Origin: CBDCWQ01 sp965223435
GTDB taxonomy: Bacteria > Myxococcota > Kuafuiibacteriia > Kuafuiibacteriales > Kuafuiibacteriaceae
DNA length: 64,000 nt
Reading direction: 5' to 3'
Assembly: GCA_965223435.1 (NCBI GenBank)
Contig: CBDCWQ010000020.1
Coordinates: 1,054,001-1,118,000, forward strand
Shown: one piece after another, positions 49,440-59,315 of the stretch
Layout of the letters: each line of letters starts with the position of its first letter
Position numbering within the stretch: the first letter of the stretch is position 1
Made by a program: the position numbers and the translations under genes
The notes under the pieces: model-generated
Seen by the model: the letters and a program-made list of their open reading frames with translations, nothing else
The model's database searches: none
Told to the model about the DNA's origin: nothing

Positions 49440-50531
49440 TCACACCCGCTGCTTGGCCCGCTGAGCTTTTTGGCTCCGGTGCTTTTGCGGTTGCGATTCA
49501 GCTTTGGTCTCTACGGCGAGTTCGTCGATGAGGTGGTTGTACCTGGCGGGAAGAAACACACGTCCACCGGGTAGACACAGCTGTGTGCCCGTCCATGATT
49601 TGAGAAAAAGCGCTTGGCAGTCGTCTCCAAGAGGGCGGGCCGGTTTTTTTGGGGAGCGACGGCTTTCGTTGGCAAACCACCGTCCCGCCTTAAGCTCCAG
49701 CTCAATAGGGCTCCGTCTTTTGAGGCCCTCCAGGTCTTGCGCGAACGCAACGAGAGGCCCGATGTCCGAGGGCATCACTTCGTCTCGGGGCAGGCTTGTA
49801 CGGGTTGTCAAGCGCCCGAGCATCCTCTGCGACACATCCCAACCCGCAGTGACCCCAAAACGCAGGGTGCGAACCGCCCAGCCCAAGAAGAAGGAACACA
49901 ACAAAAGAAGCCCGAGGTTGAGCAAAATGGCCGCCATCGAAGACGCGCTTGCGGCCCAAATAAACCCCATGGCGATCAGAATTTTGAGGCCCTGAAACCA
50001 AGCATCCACAGTGGGTATCGGGGTTAACCAGGTGATGATGTCCAGGCTGGTTCGGACGACCACAACCGCCAGGACCAGGGCCATGCCGAGCACGAGTCCG
50101 GTGGCCGCGGCGAGCCCGCCCGCTCTTGGCGGGGCCGCCTGGAAAAAGGGCTGGAGGAGGACGACGAAGGCTACGCCCACGACAAAAACCGACTCCCCGA
50201 TTCCCAGGAGCTCCACGAGGGGCTTGCTGAGCTTCGCGCTTCGGCCCGTAAGGAACCCCACGCCCAACATCAATGAGCCCAAAAAGACCAATGGGTGGGC
50301 AAACAGACCGAGGCCTGCCGGCGCCATGACCCCGAGATGGGTCAATGCGCCCAGCACACCAAGACTGATGAAGGGGCTCAGGCCGAGAGGCCCGAGAATC
50401 GCGAGGGCCTGGAGGCTCGATTCGACAAAAGCTCCGGATGCGCGGCGGGCGGCGACCTGGCTACCAACAAACAAGACGAAGCAGGCGATGGCGGCCGCTA
50501 TCACCCAAAAGCGCCGGTTTTTTCCCTGCAC
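49440..50531 (-). CDS. Multi-pass membrane protein, DUF4126-like
   Basis: 363 residues. The N-terminal 240 residues have about seven hydrophobic helices (VIAAAIACFVLFVGSQVAA, LGPLGLSPFISLGVLGALTH, IAMGFIWAASASSMAAILLN). The LSPFISLGVLGAL start and RSAKLSKPLVELLGIGESV resemble DUF4126 membrane proteins, but I am not certain. The C-terminal ~120 residues are soluble and end in a strongly basic tail (QKHRSQKAQRAKQRV). Function unknown. Confidence 0.55.
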   Translation of the reverse strand: MQGKNRRFWVIAAAIACFVLFVGSQVAARRASGAFVESSLQALAILGPLGLSPFISLGVLGALTHLGVMAPAGLGLFAHPLVFLGSLMLGVGFLTGRSAKLSKPLVELLGIGESVFVVGVAFVVLLQPFFQAAPPRAGGLAAATGLVLGMALVLAVVVVRTSLDIITWLTPIPTVDAWFQGLKILIAMGFIWAASASSMAAILLNLGLLLLCSFFLGWAVRTLRFGVTAGWDVSQRMLGRLTTRTSLPRDEVMPSDIGPLVAFAQDLEGLKRRSPIELELKAGRWFANESRRSPKKPARPLGDDCQALFLKSWTGTQLCLPGGRVFLPARYNHLIDELAVETKAESQPQKHRSQKAQRAKQRV

Positions 50532-50881
50532 CCCCCAAGCATAGGCACCCTGGGCGCCGCGTCAAACCCTTCATTTTGCCGCCCACGCCGATCCAGGGCG
50601 ACGGCGTTCTTCAGGTTGGCGAGCCGCGATGGGTGAACCCTTGCTGGCGATTCGCCTCAAGGGAGATCTTGTCGAGCCTCGGCGCGTTCTTATGAAAGGA
50701 TATGGTGCTGGTGCGAACGTGTGACCCCCCTCCTGGCCTTTTTGAACGGTCCGCGAGCCGCGATGTGCTCAGACGTGGGCGCCCCCCAACCGCAGAACCG
50801 GACCCGGCCTGGCGCAAGCGGTTGAACGCGGGCGCGCCGAGCCCACGGCCTCCGGCTCATCGTCCCTTGGAATGGCCGTCG

Positions 50882-52684
50882 ATGGGTAGGGCTCGCAATT
50901 CGGGATGGGGCCTTAGGTGGTGTGTGGCCCTGGTTCTCATTTTGTTTGCCATGATTTGGAATCAGGGGGCCGAAGCCCAGGATACTCCGGGTGAGACGAG
51001 CCGTTCGGGCGCGGACCCTTCTTTCGAGGGTCTGGTCATCGATCTTTTGGACTCCACCGATGACGACGACGAGCGCGCCATCGAGGCGCGCCTGGGTGGG
51101 GTGGACATGCTTTTGAACAGCGTCCACGCCGAAGACGACCGTCTTTTTATCCTTCCTCTTCCCGCTTCACAAGTTGCCGGTGCCATCGAACAAATCAAGG
51201 ATGATCCCCGGGTCGAGTATGTGGAGCCGAATTATCTCTTCCACATGAGTCAAACACCCAATGACCCCTTGTGGGACCAACAATGGTCCTTTCGGATGAC
51301 GCATGTTCCAAGTGCTTGGCCCCATAGCGACGGCACTGGGGTTGTGGTGGCGGTGATCGATACCGGCATTGCTTACGAAACACACAATGGATTTAAGCGC
51401 GTCGAGGACCTGCGCGAAGATGGTTTTGTTGCGGGTTATGACTTTGTTCACGACACGACCCACCCGAACGACGATCACGGTCATGGAACCCACGTGGCGG
51501 GCACCATTGCTCAGGCCACGCACAATGCAAAGGGCGTTGCTGGCATTGCCCATGGTGCTCTTTTGATGCCCATCAAGGTTCTTAGTCGCTACGGTTCAGG
51601 CACCGTTGCCGACATTTCCGACGCCATTCGCTTTGCGGCGGATGAGGGCGCCCAAGTTATCAATTTGTCGCTTGGGGGTGGCGCACGGTCCAAGGTTATG
51701 GAAGCCGCGGTCGATTACGCCCGCAGCAAGGGCGTCACGGTGGTTGCGGCTGCGGGGAACACCGGGCGGGGCCAGGTGGAGTATCCGGCGGCATACCCGA
51801 GTACGATTGCGGTGGGCGCCGTAGGTCCTGATGGGACGCGTGCAAGCTACTCGAGTTTCGGCCAGTCCCTTAGCTTGGTGGCGCCCGGGGGGGATCAAAA
51901 GAAGGGCGGTGAGGAAGCGGGAATTCTCCAAAACACGATCATCTCGAAGGATAATCAGGTCACCGACGTCTATCGTTTCTTTCAGGGCACGTCGATGGCG
52001 GCTCCGCATGTTGCGGCCGCTGCCGCACTGATCATTGCCACGGGGGTCTCGCATCCGGCGGAGGTTGAGGAGGTCTTGTTCCACACGGCCGCGGACGCGG
52101 GTGCGCCCGGGTGGGACCAAGAGTACGGCGCAGGGATCGTAGAAATAGGAAGCGCGACCCAACATGCCACTCAGCAGAAGTCGGGGCTATGGCACATGCT
52201 CGTGATGATCATGGCCGCTTTGGTCCTCGTGAAGAGCACACCCCTTCCTTTGTCTTCGATACAGCGACTTTTGCTGCTTTTAGGGGCGATTCTCGGAGGC
52301 TCCGGCTTTGCGTTTTTGAAGGGTTTCGGCCTGGGGCCGGGGAATCTTGGACCCATGGCGGTCTTTTTAACGGCAATGCCTCAGTGGGACCTGTTTGTGG
52401 TGGGTCCGAGGTGGCATTTTACCGTGTTTTGGGCATCCGCGCTTCCCGCTGTCTTGGTGACCCTCCTCCTTTTCAAGGTGAAAAAGCTTCGGCCGTGGCT
52501 CATAGGCTTTACACTCGGTTTCGGACTGCACCTTGTCCTGCAAGCGTGGTCGCTGCCCTGCGATGTGCTTTTTGTGCCTGGCTACGCGAGCTGGTTCGAC
52601 CGGTTGTGGCTGTTCGTCAACGCTGCCTTCTTGGGTACGCTGACCGCCGTGCTCCACACCCTGCAAAAAAAGATGGTGCTTTGA
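50882..52684 (+). CDS. Subtilisin-family protease with C-terminal membrane domain
   Basis: 600 residues from ATG 50882; an open frame upstream to 50702 is Arg/Pro-rich and unlikely. A signal peptide (CVALVLILFAMIWNQGAEAQ) and an inhibitor-like propeptide (about 35-110) precede the S8 domain. The catalytic triad is in VVAVIDTGIAY (Asp), DDHGHGTHVAGTIAQ (His) and FQGTSMAAPHVAAAAAL (Ser). After about residue 430 come about five hydrophobic helices (MLVMIMAALVLV, RLLLLLGAILGGSGFAFL, ALPAVLVTLLLF, WLFVNAAFLGTLTAV). The protease thus looks anchored by a polytopic tail with its catalytic domain outside the cytoplasm. Substrate unknown. Confidence 0.9.
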   Translation: MGRARNSGWGLRWCVALVLILFAMIWNQGAEAQDTPGETSRSGADPSFEGLVIDLLDSTDDDDERAIEARLGGVDMLLNSVHAEDDRLFILPLPASQVAGAIEQIKDDPRVEYVEPNYLFHMSQTPNDPLWDQQWSFRMTHVPSAWPHSDGTGVVVAVIDTGIAYETHNGFKRVEDLREDGFVAGYDFVHDTTHPNDDHGHGTHVAGTIAQATHNAKGVAGIAHGALLMPIKVLSRYGSGTVADISDAIRFAADEGAQVINLSLGGGARSKVMEAAVDYARSKGVTVVAAAGNTGRGQVEYPAAYPSTIAVGAVGPDGTRASYSSFGQSLSLVAPGGDQKKGGEEAGILQNTIISKDNQVTDVYRFFQGTSMAAPHVAAAAALIIATGVSHPAEVEEVLFHTAADAGAPGWDQEYGAGIVEIGSATQHATQQKSGLWHMLVMIMAALVLVKSTPLPLSSIQRLLLLLGAILGGSGFAFLKGFGLGPGNLGPMAVFLTAMPQWDLFVVGPRWHFTVFWASALPAVLVTLLLFKVKKLRPWLIGFTLGFGLHLVLQAWSLPCDVLFVPGYASWFDRLWLFVNAAFLGTLTAVLHTLQKKMVL

Positions 52685-52723
52685 CGGGGCCGACGACCGG
52701 CCAAACCGAGCGACCATACCGGG

Positions 52724-54220
52724 TTAGGGTTTGCGGGGATCGAGAATTCGGACGGGTCCCAGGCCCAGCTTTTTGACCTTGGGAATGATCTTGTTTTGAT
52801 CACCCACCAACAAGATTTGCATGAGCTTTGGGTCGAGGTACTGCGGAACGGCCTTTTTCACAGACGTTTCCTTCACCGATGCATAACGTGCTCCGAGACT
52901 CGCGTAGTGGTCGAGGGGGAGGCCATGCACAAACAAAGAGACGGCCGCACTTCCGATGCTGCCCACCGTCTGGAATGCGCCCGGCAAGGAGCGAACGAGC
53001 CCGGCCTTCACGCGCCCCACTTCCTCAGGTGTCGGAGGGACTTGAGTCAGGCGATTGAGCTCCGAGAAAAACTCACGCAGGCCCTCGGCGGTGACTTCTT
53101 GCTTGATGGCGCCCGAGGCGACAAAAGCGCCCGCGCCGGTGCGGTGGATCGCATGGGAGTATGCGCCATAGGTGTAGCCCTTGTCTTCGCGGAGGTTCAT
53201 ATTGAGCCTGGAGGCGAAGGCGCCCCCGTAAACCCCGTTCAGTACCTTCATGGTGTTTTCGTCTTGATGACCTCTGCCGAACAGAGGTCTGCCCACCAAG
53301 ACCATAGTTTGCGGGGCATTTTCTTTGTGGATGACAAACACCGCTTCACGCGGTTTTGCGCTGGGCTCTACGATGGGCGGGGGCTCGGAAGCGGCCGTGT
53401 TGGCCCATGCGCCAAAATGCTGCACCGCCAGGGCCCGAGCCTCTTGAAGCGTGATGTCTCCGGTGGCGATAAGGGCGGAGGTTTTAGGCCCGAAGAGGTC
53501 TTTGTGTTGCGCTTTAACCTCCGCCAACGTCAACTTCGGCACGGTGAGGAGGGTACCGGTGGGCGCATGCCCGTAGGGGTGTTTCTTGCCATAAACCAGT
53601 CCAGGAAAGACTTCGAATGCCAGGCCGTGCGGCGATCCTTGGTTGCGCTCAAGGGCCGCGATGCGCTGTTTTTTGAGGCGTTCGAAATCTAGACCCTCGA
53701 ACCGGGGCTTCTGCACGGCGAGCGCCAAAAGGCCTAGCATGGCGCTGGCGTTTCTCTTCAGACCACTGATCGAGATTGTTCCGTGGTCCCGGTCACTGGC
53801 CGCCCCGAAATTCGCCCCGAGGTCGGCGACCGCGTCGGAGAAGGCCAGCGCATCTTTTTTGCCGGCCCCTTCTTTGAGCATGGCATAGGTCAGTGACGTC
53901 AATCCTGCCCGGCCTGGAGGGTCGAGGGCAGAGCCCCCGCGGGTGACCACACTGAAAGAAACCAAGGGAAGGGCATCGGCGGTGGTCACCAAAAGGGTCA
54001 TGCCGTTGGTCAAGCTTGTGGACTCGAAGGTGGGCAGGGTCGGTGTGGGCGGCGGTCCTGCGGTGGGTCGCGATTGTCGCCAGGATTCGTACGCAGGAAC
54101 TTCGGGCAGGAGCAACTGCCCGCCATTGCCCGCGCTTTTTGGCGCGGGCGATTTTTTGGCCGGGGCACCCAGCGCAAGTAGACCGGCGGACAAAAGGTAA
54201 ACAAGGCTACAAGAGGTCAT
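52724..54220 (-). CDS. M16 peptidase, non-catalytic subunit
   Basis: 498 residues with a signal peptide (SLVYLLSAGLLALGAPA). The M16 fold is clear: LTNGMTLLVTTADALPLVSF, PPGRAGLTSLTYAMLKEGAG, HPYGHAPTG and NMNLREDKGYTYGAYSH with the R/Y substrate-binding pair. The HxxEH zinc motif is replaced by SLTYAM, so it cannot bind zinc. It pairs with the active subunit encoded just upstream (start overlaps that stop by one base), as in bacterial two-subunit M16 peptidases in the periplasm. Confidence 0.88.
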   Translation of the reverse strand: MTSCSLVYLLSAGLLALGAPAKKSPAPKSAGNGGQLLLPEVPAYESWRQSRPTAGPPPTPTLPTFESTSLTNGMTLLVTTADALPLVSFSVVTRGGSALDPPGRAGLTSLTYAMLKEGAGKKDALAFSDAVADLGANFGAASDRDHGTISISGLKRNASAMLGLLALAVQKPRFEGLDFERLKKQRIAALERNQGSPHGLAFEVFPGLVYGKKHPYGHAPTGTLLTVPKLTLAEVKAQHKDLFGPKTSALIATGDITLQEARALAVQHFGAWANTAASEPPPIVEPSAKPREAVFVIHKENAPQTMVLVGRPLFGRGHQDENTMKVLNGVYGGAFASRLNMNLREDKGYTYGAYSHAIHRTGAGAFVASGAIKQEVTAEGLREFFSELNRLTQVPPTPEEVGRVKAGLVRSLPGAFQTVGSIGSAAVSLFVHGLPLDHYASLGARYASVKETSVKKAVPQYLDPKLMQILLVGDQNKIIPKVKKLGLGPVRILDPRKP

Positions 54221-55638
54221 CAGTTTCGTCTCCCGATCATGCGGTTTTTCTTTGGGGTTCCGCGGACGATGAGGCGGTTTTTGGTCAGGTATTTGTCTAG
54301 GACCCGCTGAATGTCGCTTCTTGAGACCTTGCGGTAGCGGGTGATGTCCCAGGCGAGCTTTCCGGGGTCCCCAAGATAATGGTTGTAGCGCTGCAGGCGT
54401 TCGGCGCGCCCGCCGTTTCCGCCGAGGGCTTCCAGGCTGGTGATGGTGTGGGTCTCGAGGGCGTTGAGGGCACGGGCGCGTTCGGCTTTGGTCGCCGGAT
54501 GGGTCTTGAGATCGGCCAAGGTTGCGTCGACGGCGGCGAGGGCCTCGTCGAGGGTTCGCCCCGGTCTCACAACGATGTCGATTTGGAACATCCCCCCCGA
54601 TGCCATCTCGCGGAAGTAGGCCGTGACACTTTGGGCGATGTGGTCATCGAAGGTCATGCGCTTGTCGAGCCGTGCGGAGCGGGTGCCTGAAAGCACATGG
54701 GCCAAAATGTCGAGGGCCTCGGTGTCGGGCTCATAGGCCGAAGGCCCCATCCAGGTGATCGAGAGCTTCGGGAGTTGCGCGACCGGTTCCGCAAAATCGA
54801 TGACCTGCTCCCCTTCGATTTTGGGCGGGGGGACCTCTAGGGCTGGGGGCCTCGGACGCCCTCGCAGCGAGCCAAAATACTTGTGGATGAGCTTTTTGGC
54901 CTTGGCGGGGTCGAAATCGCCCGCCAACGTTAAGGTCGCGTTGGCCGGTGTATAGTGTGTCTGGAAGAAATCTTGAACGTCTTTGAGTGTCGCCCGTGAC
55001 AAGTCTTCCATCGAGCCGATGATGTTGCCGTAGTAGGGGTGCGGCTTTTTGTAGATGGTTTGCATGATCTTTTCGTCCATCAACCCGTAGGATCTGTTTT
55101 CGACGGATTGCCGCCGTTCGTTCTTTACGACATCGATCTGATTGTTCAGGCTCTTTTGGGACAGCGAAGACAAAAGAAATCCCATTCGATCGGACTCGAG
55201 CCATAAGACCAGTTCGAGCTCGTTGGCCGGTACGGTGGCGTAGTAGTTGGTGCGGTCCAAGCTTGTGGTTCCGTTGATGTCGGTTCCGCCGGCCTCTTGG
55301 AGCAAGCGGAAGTGGGCATCTTCTCCGACGTGGGGACTGGCCTGAAACATCATGTGCTCGAAGAGGTGTGCGAACCCGGTTCGCCCTGGGCGTTCGTTGA
55401 GCGCACCCACGTGATACCAGACGCTCACGGCCACCACCGGCAGTCGATTGTCCTGGTGGAGAATGACCCGCAGGCCATTGTCCAGCTCAACCCGTTCGAA
55501 GGCCAGGGTGGGCAGATCGCTTGGAGGCGTCAGCGGGCTGACGGATCCGTCGGGCCGCACGCAGGAAAACGTGGCTGCGGCAAAAAGCAGCCACGACTTC
55601 GGGTGTCGTTGAAAAATTTGGTGCCCAAGAGGCGACAT
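54220..55638 (-). CDS. M16 zinc peptidase, catalytic subunit lipoprotein
   Basis: 472 residues from ATG 55638, which gives a lipoprotein signal (SWLLFAAATFSC); a longer frame begins at 55731. The zinc-binding motif is intact, GRTGFAHLFEHMMFQAS (HxxEH), and the downstream Glu lies in the MEDLSRA/VVKNERRQSVENR region. KPHPYYGNIIGSMEDL and TLTLAGDFDPAKAKKLIHKY are further family signs. It should degrade peptides at the envelope with the inactive partner. The last base of its stop is shared with the partner's start codon. Confidence 0.9.
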   Translation of the reverse strand: MSPLGHQIFQRHPKSWLLFAAATFSCVRPDGSVSPLTPPSDLPTLAFERVELDNGLRVILHQDNRLPVVAVSVWYHVGALNERPGRTGFAHLFEHMMFQASPHVGEDAHFRLLQEAGGTDINGTTSLDRTNYYATVPANELELVLWLESDRMGFLLSSLSQKSLNNQIDVVKNERRQSVENRSYGLMDEKIMQTIYKKPHPYYGNIIGSMEDLSRATLKDVQDFFQTHYTPANATLTLAGDFDPAKAKKLIHKYFGSLRGRPRPPALEVPPPKIEGEQVIDFAEPVAQLPKLSITWMGPSAYEPDTEALDILAHVLSGTRSARLDKRMTFDDHIAQSVTAYFREMASGGMFQIDIVVRPGRTLDEALAAVDATLADLKTHPATKAERARALNALETHTITSLEALGGNGGRAERLQRYNHYLGDPGKLAWDITRYRKVSRSDIQRVLDKYLTKNRLIVRGTPKKNRMIGRRN

Positions 55639-55735
55639 GCCGGGCACGCTAACCGAAGGCGGTGCCCGAAGTCGAGACTTGCGAACCGTGGGATTCGTCT
55701 CCAAGCATCCGCGGTTTTCTGGACCCTGCAATTAG

Positions 55736-56383
55736 GTGCTAACCCGTGTGGGCCAGGAGGCGCGTCTCGGCTGGATTCCCAATCACCCCTCGGCTTGTTA
55801 TGCCTCGGTGGTGGAAAAGGCGCCTGTAGGGTGGCCCTTAGGTCACCGTGTTCGAGAGGCTCTGCGCAAGAACCTTCGTGAGCTCATCGCGCAAGAAAAG
55901 AAGCGCGCCCGTATTCACATTCAGTGGATTCGCCGATCCGAGCCCGCGGTCTCCAAAGATCGATTGGCGCGCATCATGCTCGAGCGATGGGTCAAGGTCG
56001 CCTCCGTGGAGGGGGGAATCACCGGCACTTTCGGTTTTTTGGGTGTGCCGACAAACCTGATTTTGTTTTCGTATGCTCAGATCGCCCTGGTCGTGTCCAT
56101 CGCCGAGGCCTACGACGCTGCGCTTGATGGGGTTTCGGGGGAGGAGAAGGTTCTGGCGGTGATAGGGCGGGCCCACGGGGTGCAGGACCTGGTGCGTGCG
56201 GGGCCTCGCGTGGTGTCGGCCATTGCCCGGGCGGTCGCCCTGAATCGAGGACTTGGCATGCTGGGCCGGATGGTGCCCATGGTGGCGGCACCGATTTCCG
56301 CGAAGTTGAACGAGCGAGACATGTCTCGCGTCGGGCAAGAAGCCATTCGACGCTTCGGCCATGTGGTCCAGGTCGGGTCCTGA
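55736..56383 (+). CDS. EcsC-family-like protein
   Basis: 215 residues from a GTG at 55736. The middle has two hydrophobic segments (EGGITGTFGFLGVPTNLILF, YAQIALVVSIAEAYDA) like the EcsC family, with SGEEKVLAVIGRAHGVQDLV and a basic N-terminal half (LRELIAQEKKRARIHIQWIR). The role of EcsC proteins outside Bacillus ABC exporters is unknown. It ends 18 bases before the M1-like/Omp85-like gene and may be cotranscribed with it. Confidence 0.6.
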   Translation: MLTRVGQEARLGWIPNHPSACYASVVEKAPVGWPLGHRVREALRKNLRELIAQEKKRARIHIQWIRRSEPAVSKDRLARIMLERWVKVASVEGGITGTFGFLGVPTNLILFSYAQIALVVSIAEAYDAALDGVSGEEKVLAVIGRAHGVQDLVRAGPRVVSAIARAVALNRGLGMLGRMVPMVAAPISAKLNERDMSRVGQEAIRRFGHVVQVGS

Positions 56384-56401
56384 ACCTTGGGCGCGGGTTG
56401 A

Positions 56402-59233
56402 ATGTCACAGACTCCAGTGGTGCCCCATTCCATGGCGTTCGGTCGACCTTGTGGCTCACGCATCCCCGCCCCCCAGCCCATGCTGGTTCGGTCCTACGGG
56501 GCTCGGTCCAAGGTGAATGCACTTCCTGGTGTAGGAGGGACACGCTTTTTTGCTCGGAATCTCTGGGTTTTGGGTTTCGTTTGCTCGTCGCTGGTCTACG
56601 CTGAAGGACAGACCGAAACGACTCTGGTGGCCACCGTTTCCGAAGACCTCACGTCCGTGACGCTCGAAAGCCGCGTTTCTTACACGCCGTCCAAGGCCGA
56701 AGATCCGATCCGCCTGATCCTTGCGGCGGATCGGTACCGCCGGGTCAATCCCGCCCTCCTGCCCTCGAGCGAAAGAAGCTTCTTTCCCCTGGGTTACGAC
56801 ACGGGCGGATTTGAAGCGCTCAAGGTGGGCATCGACGGCAAAGTCTGTAGGCCCCGTTTCGAGACCCTCGATGGTCAAGAACGGGTTGCGGTGTGTCCGG
56901 CGAAGACCCGGGTGGGGCAAGCCGTAGGGCTTGAGATTTCTGCGACCCTCGACGTACCCGAGCGGACCGGGCCTTTTGGGCGGCACGGACGGCAGTTGAC
57001 CCTTGCGAGCGGCTGGGCGCCGTATGTGTCCGCGGCCTCCCCGGGGGCCTTGTCGGTTGCGCTTAGGGTCCCAGCGGGGACCGGCGTCGTTCTCGGGAAT
57101 CGGTTTTTTCCCGCAGTTCCTTCCCGCTCGGAAGGACGCGGGACCCGTGTGCTTCGTGTGCGGCAAGATGCGGCGACCGAGATACCCTTGGTCGTGCTTC
57201 CGTACCACGCGGGCGTGGTCCCACTTTTGGGTGGACGCGGCTTGTTGATCACCCGAAGTGCGCGCGCGTTTCGGGAGGGCACGTCCCCTCGGATTCAAGA
57301 GTTGGTGGCGAGCCTGGAGGATGGGTTGCGGTTCTTGAAGGCTCAAGGATTCCATCTTCCCGAGCGGGCGCACCCGCTCTTGTTGGTGGAAGCGCCTCTT
57401 CGTCACAACCTTGCCCGGAGCACCAGCGGACCCGTCCTCGTCAGCGACCGCGCTTTTCAGTTGCTTCCGTTTGATCGTTTCTACCGGTTCCATCGTTTTC
57501 CGATCTTGCGGGAGCTCTTCACGCGTCTTGCCCTCAACTGGCTGGGGCCTGACCGCAAACATCAGCACGTCATGGCCGACGCGATCGGCGCGTGGCTGGT
57601 CGACCGCTATGTCGTGGACCGCTTTGGCTCGAGAGAAGATGCCTTTGATGTGTTGTCTTTGTGGTCCTTCATTCCCGCGGTCGATTCCCTATTGTACGCG
57701 CCTCAGCTTCCCTTCGCAGAAGCCTACTTTCGGTTCATTCGAGAAGATGATCCCCTAAGACCAAACCTCATAGATTTTCCGTCGCCGGCGCCTCGGGGCA
57801 AGGTGGTCTACGAAAAGCTGCTCGACCGTGTCGGTGCCGAGCGCGCGGCGGAGGTCATGTTTAAGATGCTGGATGGGCATGCGCTCCGTGGCGCCCTCGC
57901 AACCGCGCTCAAGAACAAAACCGACGGGTTCCTCAATACATGGCTTGGTTCCTACCCCGAGGTGCAGTACCGCTTGGCAAAAACAAAGAGCCGCACGGCT
58001 GATCCCGCGTTGTGCGGCCGTGATGCCCGAAGGCGTGCGTGTTTTGTCGCAGAAGCGGTGGTCGAGCGTTTGGGGGCCTTGGTCGAAGAGCCTCTCGAAG
58101 TCCGATTCACCGACAAGTCCGGGCAGGCGCGTTCGGTGTGGTCTCAGGCGTCGAGCGCTCGGCTCAGAGTGGTCACGGCGACTTTGGGGGCGGCCCTCGA
58201 CCTGGTTGAGCTCGACCCTCGGGGGCGCACGGCGGAGACCCCGAGCGAGGCGAATCCGTCCCCCCGCTTCGACAACCGCTCTTCACCGCGTTGGCGGGTG
58301 CTTCTCAACAACTTCAATCTTCTGGTTTCGCCCAGCGCAGGGACGGTCGACACCGCGGTGGACGTGGGGGCTTCTCGGGTTCGTGACGTGCGCTGGCGGT
58401 ACGCCCTCCGGGGAGCCTATCAGCCGGAGTCGGTCTCGTTGACGTCTCGTGCGTCCTATCGCTTTGGACCGGCGATTACGCCGGACCGCTTGTCCCGGTG
58501 GGTGGGCTTGGCGCTCGGCGTGGACTATCTCAGACCGGGCTTCGCGAACAGCGCCAACGGCGCGTGGGCCACATCTGCCACGCTGTTTGTGGGATCGGAC
58601 AACCGAACCACGGTTTGGGCCCCAGAGTCGGGCGAAGCCTTCGGGTTGGCGGCCTCATTCAGTCATGTGCTCGGTGGCGTCGCCACTTTATTGGGCGAGA
58701 AGGACGGTGTTTCGTCGCCCACCCGCGATGCGTTGGCCGTGACCGGTCGGGTTCTCAAATCGTGGCGTTTTGGGGGTGCCCATCAGCTCTCGCTTCGAGC
58801 GAATGCCGGTGCTTTTGTGTTGGGTCGTCCCCGCTCCGAACTGCTTTTTTCGGTCGGAGGCCGCCGCAATGTTCGTGGTTACGCCAGGAACGATGCGCTT
58901 GGAAGGCTCAGGGCCATAGGGAGTGTGGAATGGGTGCACCCGGTTTTGCCCAATCTCAACACCAACGGTTTTCATTTCGCCTGGGTCAGCGGTGTGGATG
59001 GAGCCATGTATGCAGATATCGCAGTCTTGGGTGATGATGTCGGTGAACTCAACAAGGATGCGCTCTTTGGAGATATCGGGTACGGACTCCGCATATACCT
59101 CGACTACTTCGGCGTTCGCCGTGGCGTGATGTCGCTCGATGTTGCTTTTAAGGTTGTGGGTCCAGATCGGCGGGTGCGCTTGGGCTCTCCGGCCATCTAT
59201 CTCGATTTTGCGCAGTCGTTCCTTGTTTTTTGA
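56402..59233 (+). CDS. M1-aminopeptidase-like domain lacking zinc motif fused to Omp85-like barrel
   Basis: 943 residues from ATG 56402; ATG 56480 or GTG 56513 would give a more compact signal peptide (LWVLGFVCSSLVYAEGQ). Residues about 65-520 resemble an M1-type fold: an N-terminal beta part (LTSVTLESRVSYTP) and a helical part where HExxH would be expected but LRELFTRLALNWLG is found; ADAIGAWLVDRYVV aligns with the usual 'EGfA.y' helix. Residues about 610-943 form a barrel-like part with FSVGGRRNVRGYARNDALGR, the 'GG...VRGY' lid-lock motif of Omp85/D15 proteins, and a C-terminal Phe (FAQSFLVF). Likely an outer-membrane protein with a periplasmic M1-like binding domain. Confidence 0.7.
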   Translation: MSQTPVVPHSMAFGRPCGSRIPAPQPMLVRSYGARSKVNALPGVGGTRFFARNLWVLGFVCSSLVYAEGQTETTLVATVSEDLTSVTLESRVSYTPSKAEDPIRLILAADRYRRVNPALLPSSERSFFPLGYDTGGFEALKVGIDGKVCRPRFETLDGQERVAVCPAKTRVGQAVGLEISATLDVPERTGPFGRHGRQLTLASGWAPYVSAASPGALSVALRVPAGTGVVLGNRFFPAVPSRSEGRGTRVLRVRQDAATEIPLVVLPYHAGVVPLLGGRGLLITRSARAFREGTSPRIQELVASLEDGLRFLKAQGFHLPERAHPLLLVEAPLRHNLARSTSGPVLVSDRAFQLLPFDRFYRFHRFPILRELFTRLALNWLGPDRKHQHVMADAIGAWLVDRYVVDRFGSREDAFDVLSLWSFIPAVDSLLYAPQLPFAEAYFRFIREDDPLRPNLIDFPSPAPRGKVVYEKLLDRVGAERAAEVMFKMLDGHALRGALATALKNKTDGFLNTWLGSYPEVQYRLAKTKSRTADPALCGRDARRRACFVAEAVVERLGALVEEPLEVRFTDKSGQARSVWSQASSARLRVVTATLGAALDLVELDPRGRTAETPSEANPSPRFDNRSSPRWRVLLNNFNLLVSPSAGTVDTAVDVGASRVRDVRWRYALRGAYQPESVSLTSRASYRFGPAITPDRLSRWVGLALGVDYLRPGFANSANGAWATSATLFVGSDNRTTVWAPESGEAFGLAASFSHVLGGVATLLGEKDGVSSPTRDALAVTGRVLKSWRFGGAHQLSLRANAGAFVLGRPRSELLFSVGGRRNVRGYARNDALGRLRAIGSVEWVHPVLPNLNTNGFHFAWVSGVDGAMYADIAVLGDDVGELNKDALFGDIGYGLRIYLDYFGVRRGVMSLDVAFKVVGPDRRVRLGSPAIYLDFAQSFLVF

Positions 59234-59315
59234 AACCAGAGTCGCCGCTTTGTCATGGAGGCCTTTGGGCCCGAGAGGTTGATCTTAGGGCCGGGGGCGG
59301 CTACGTAAAAGGGCC

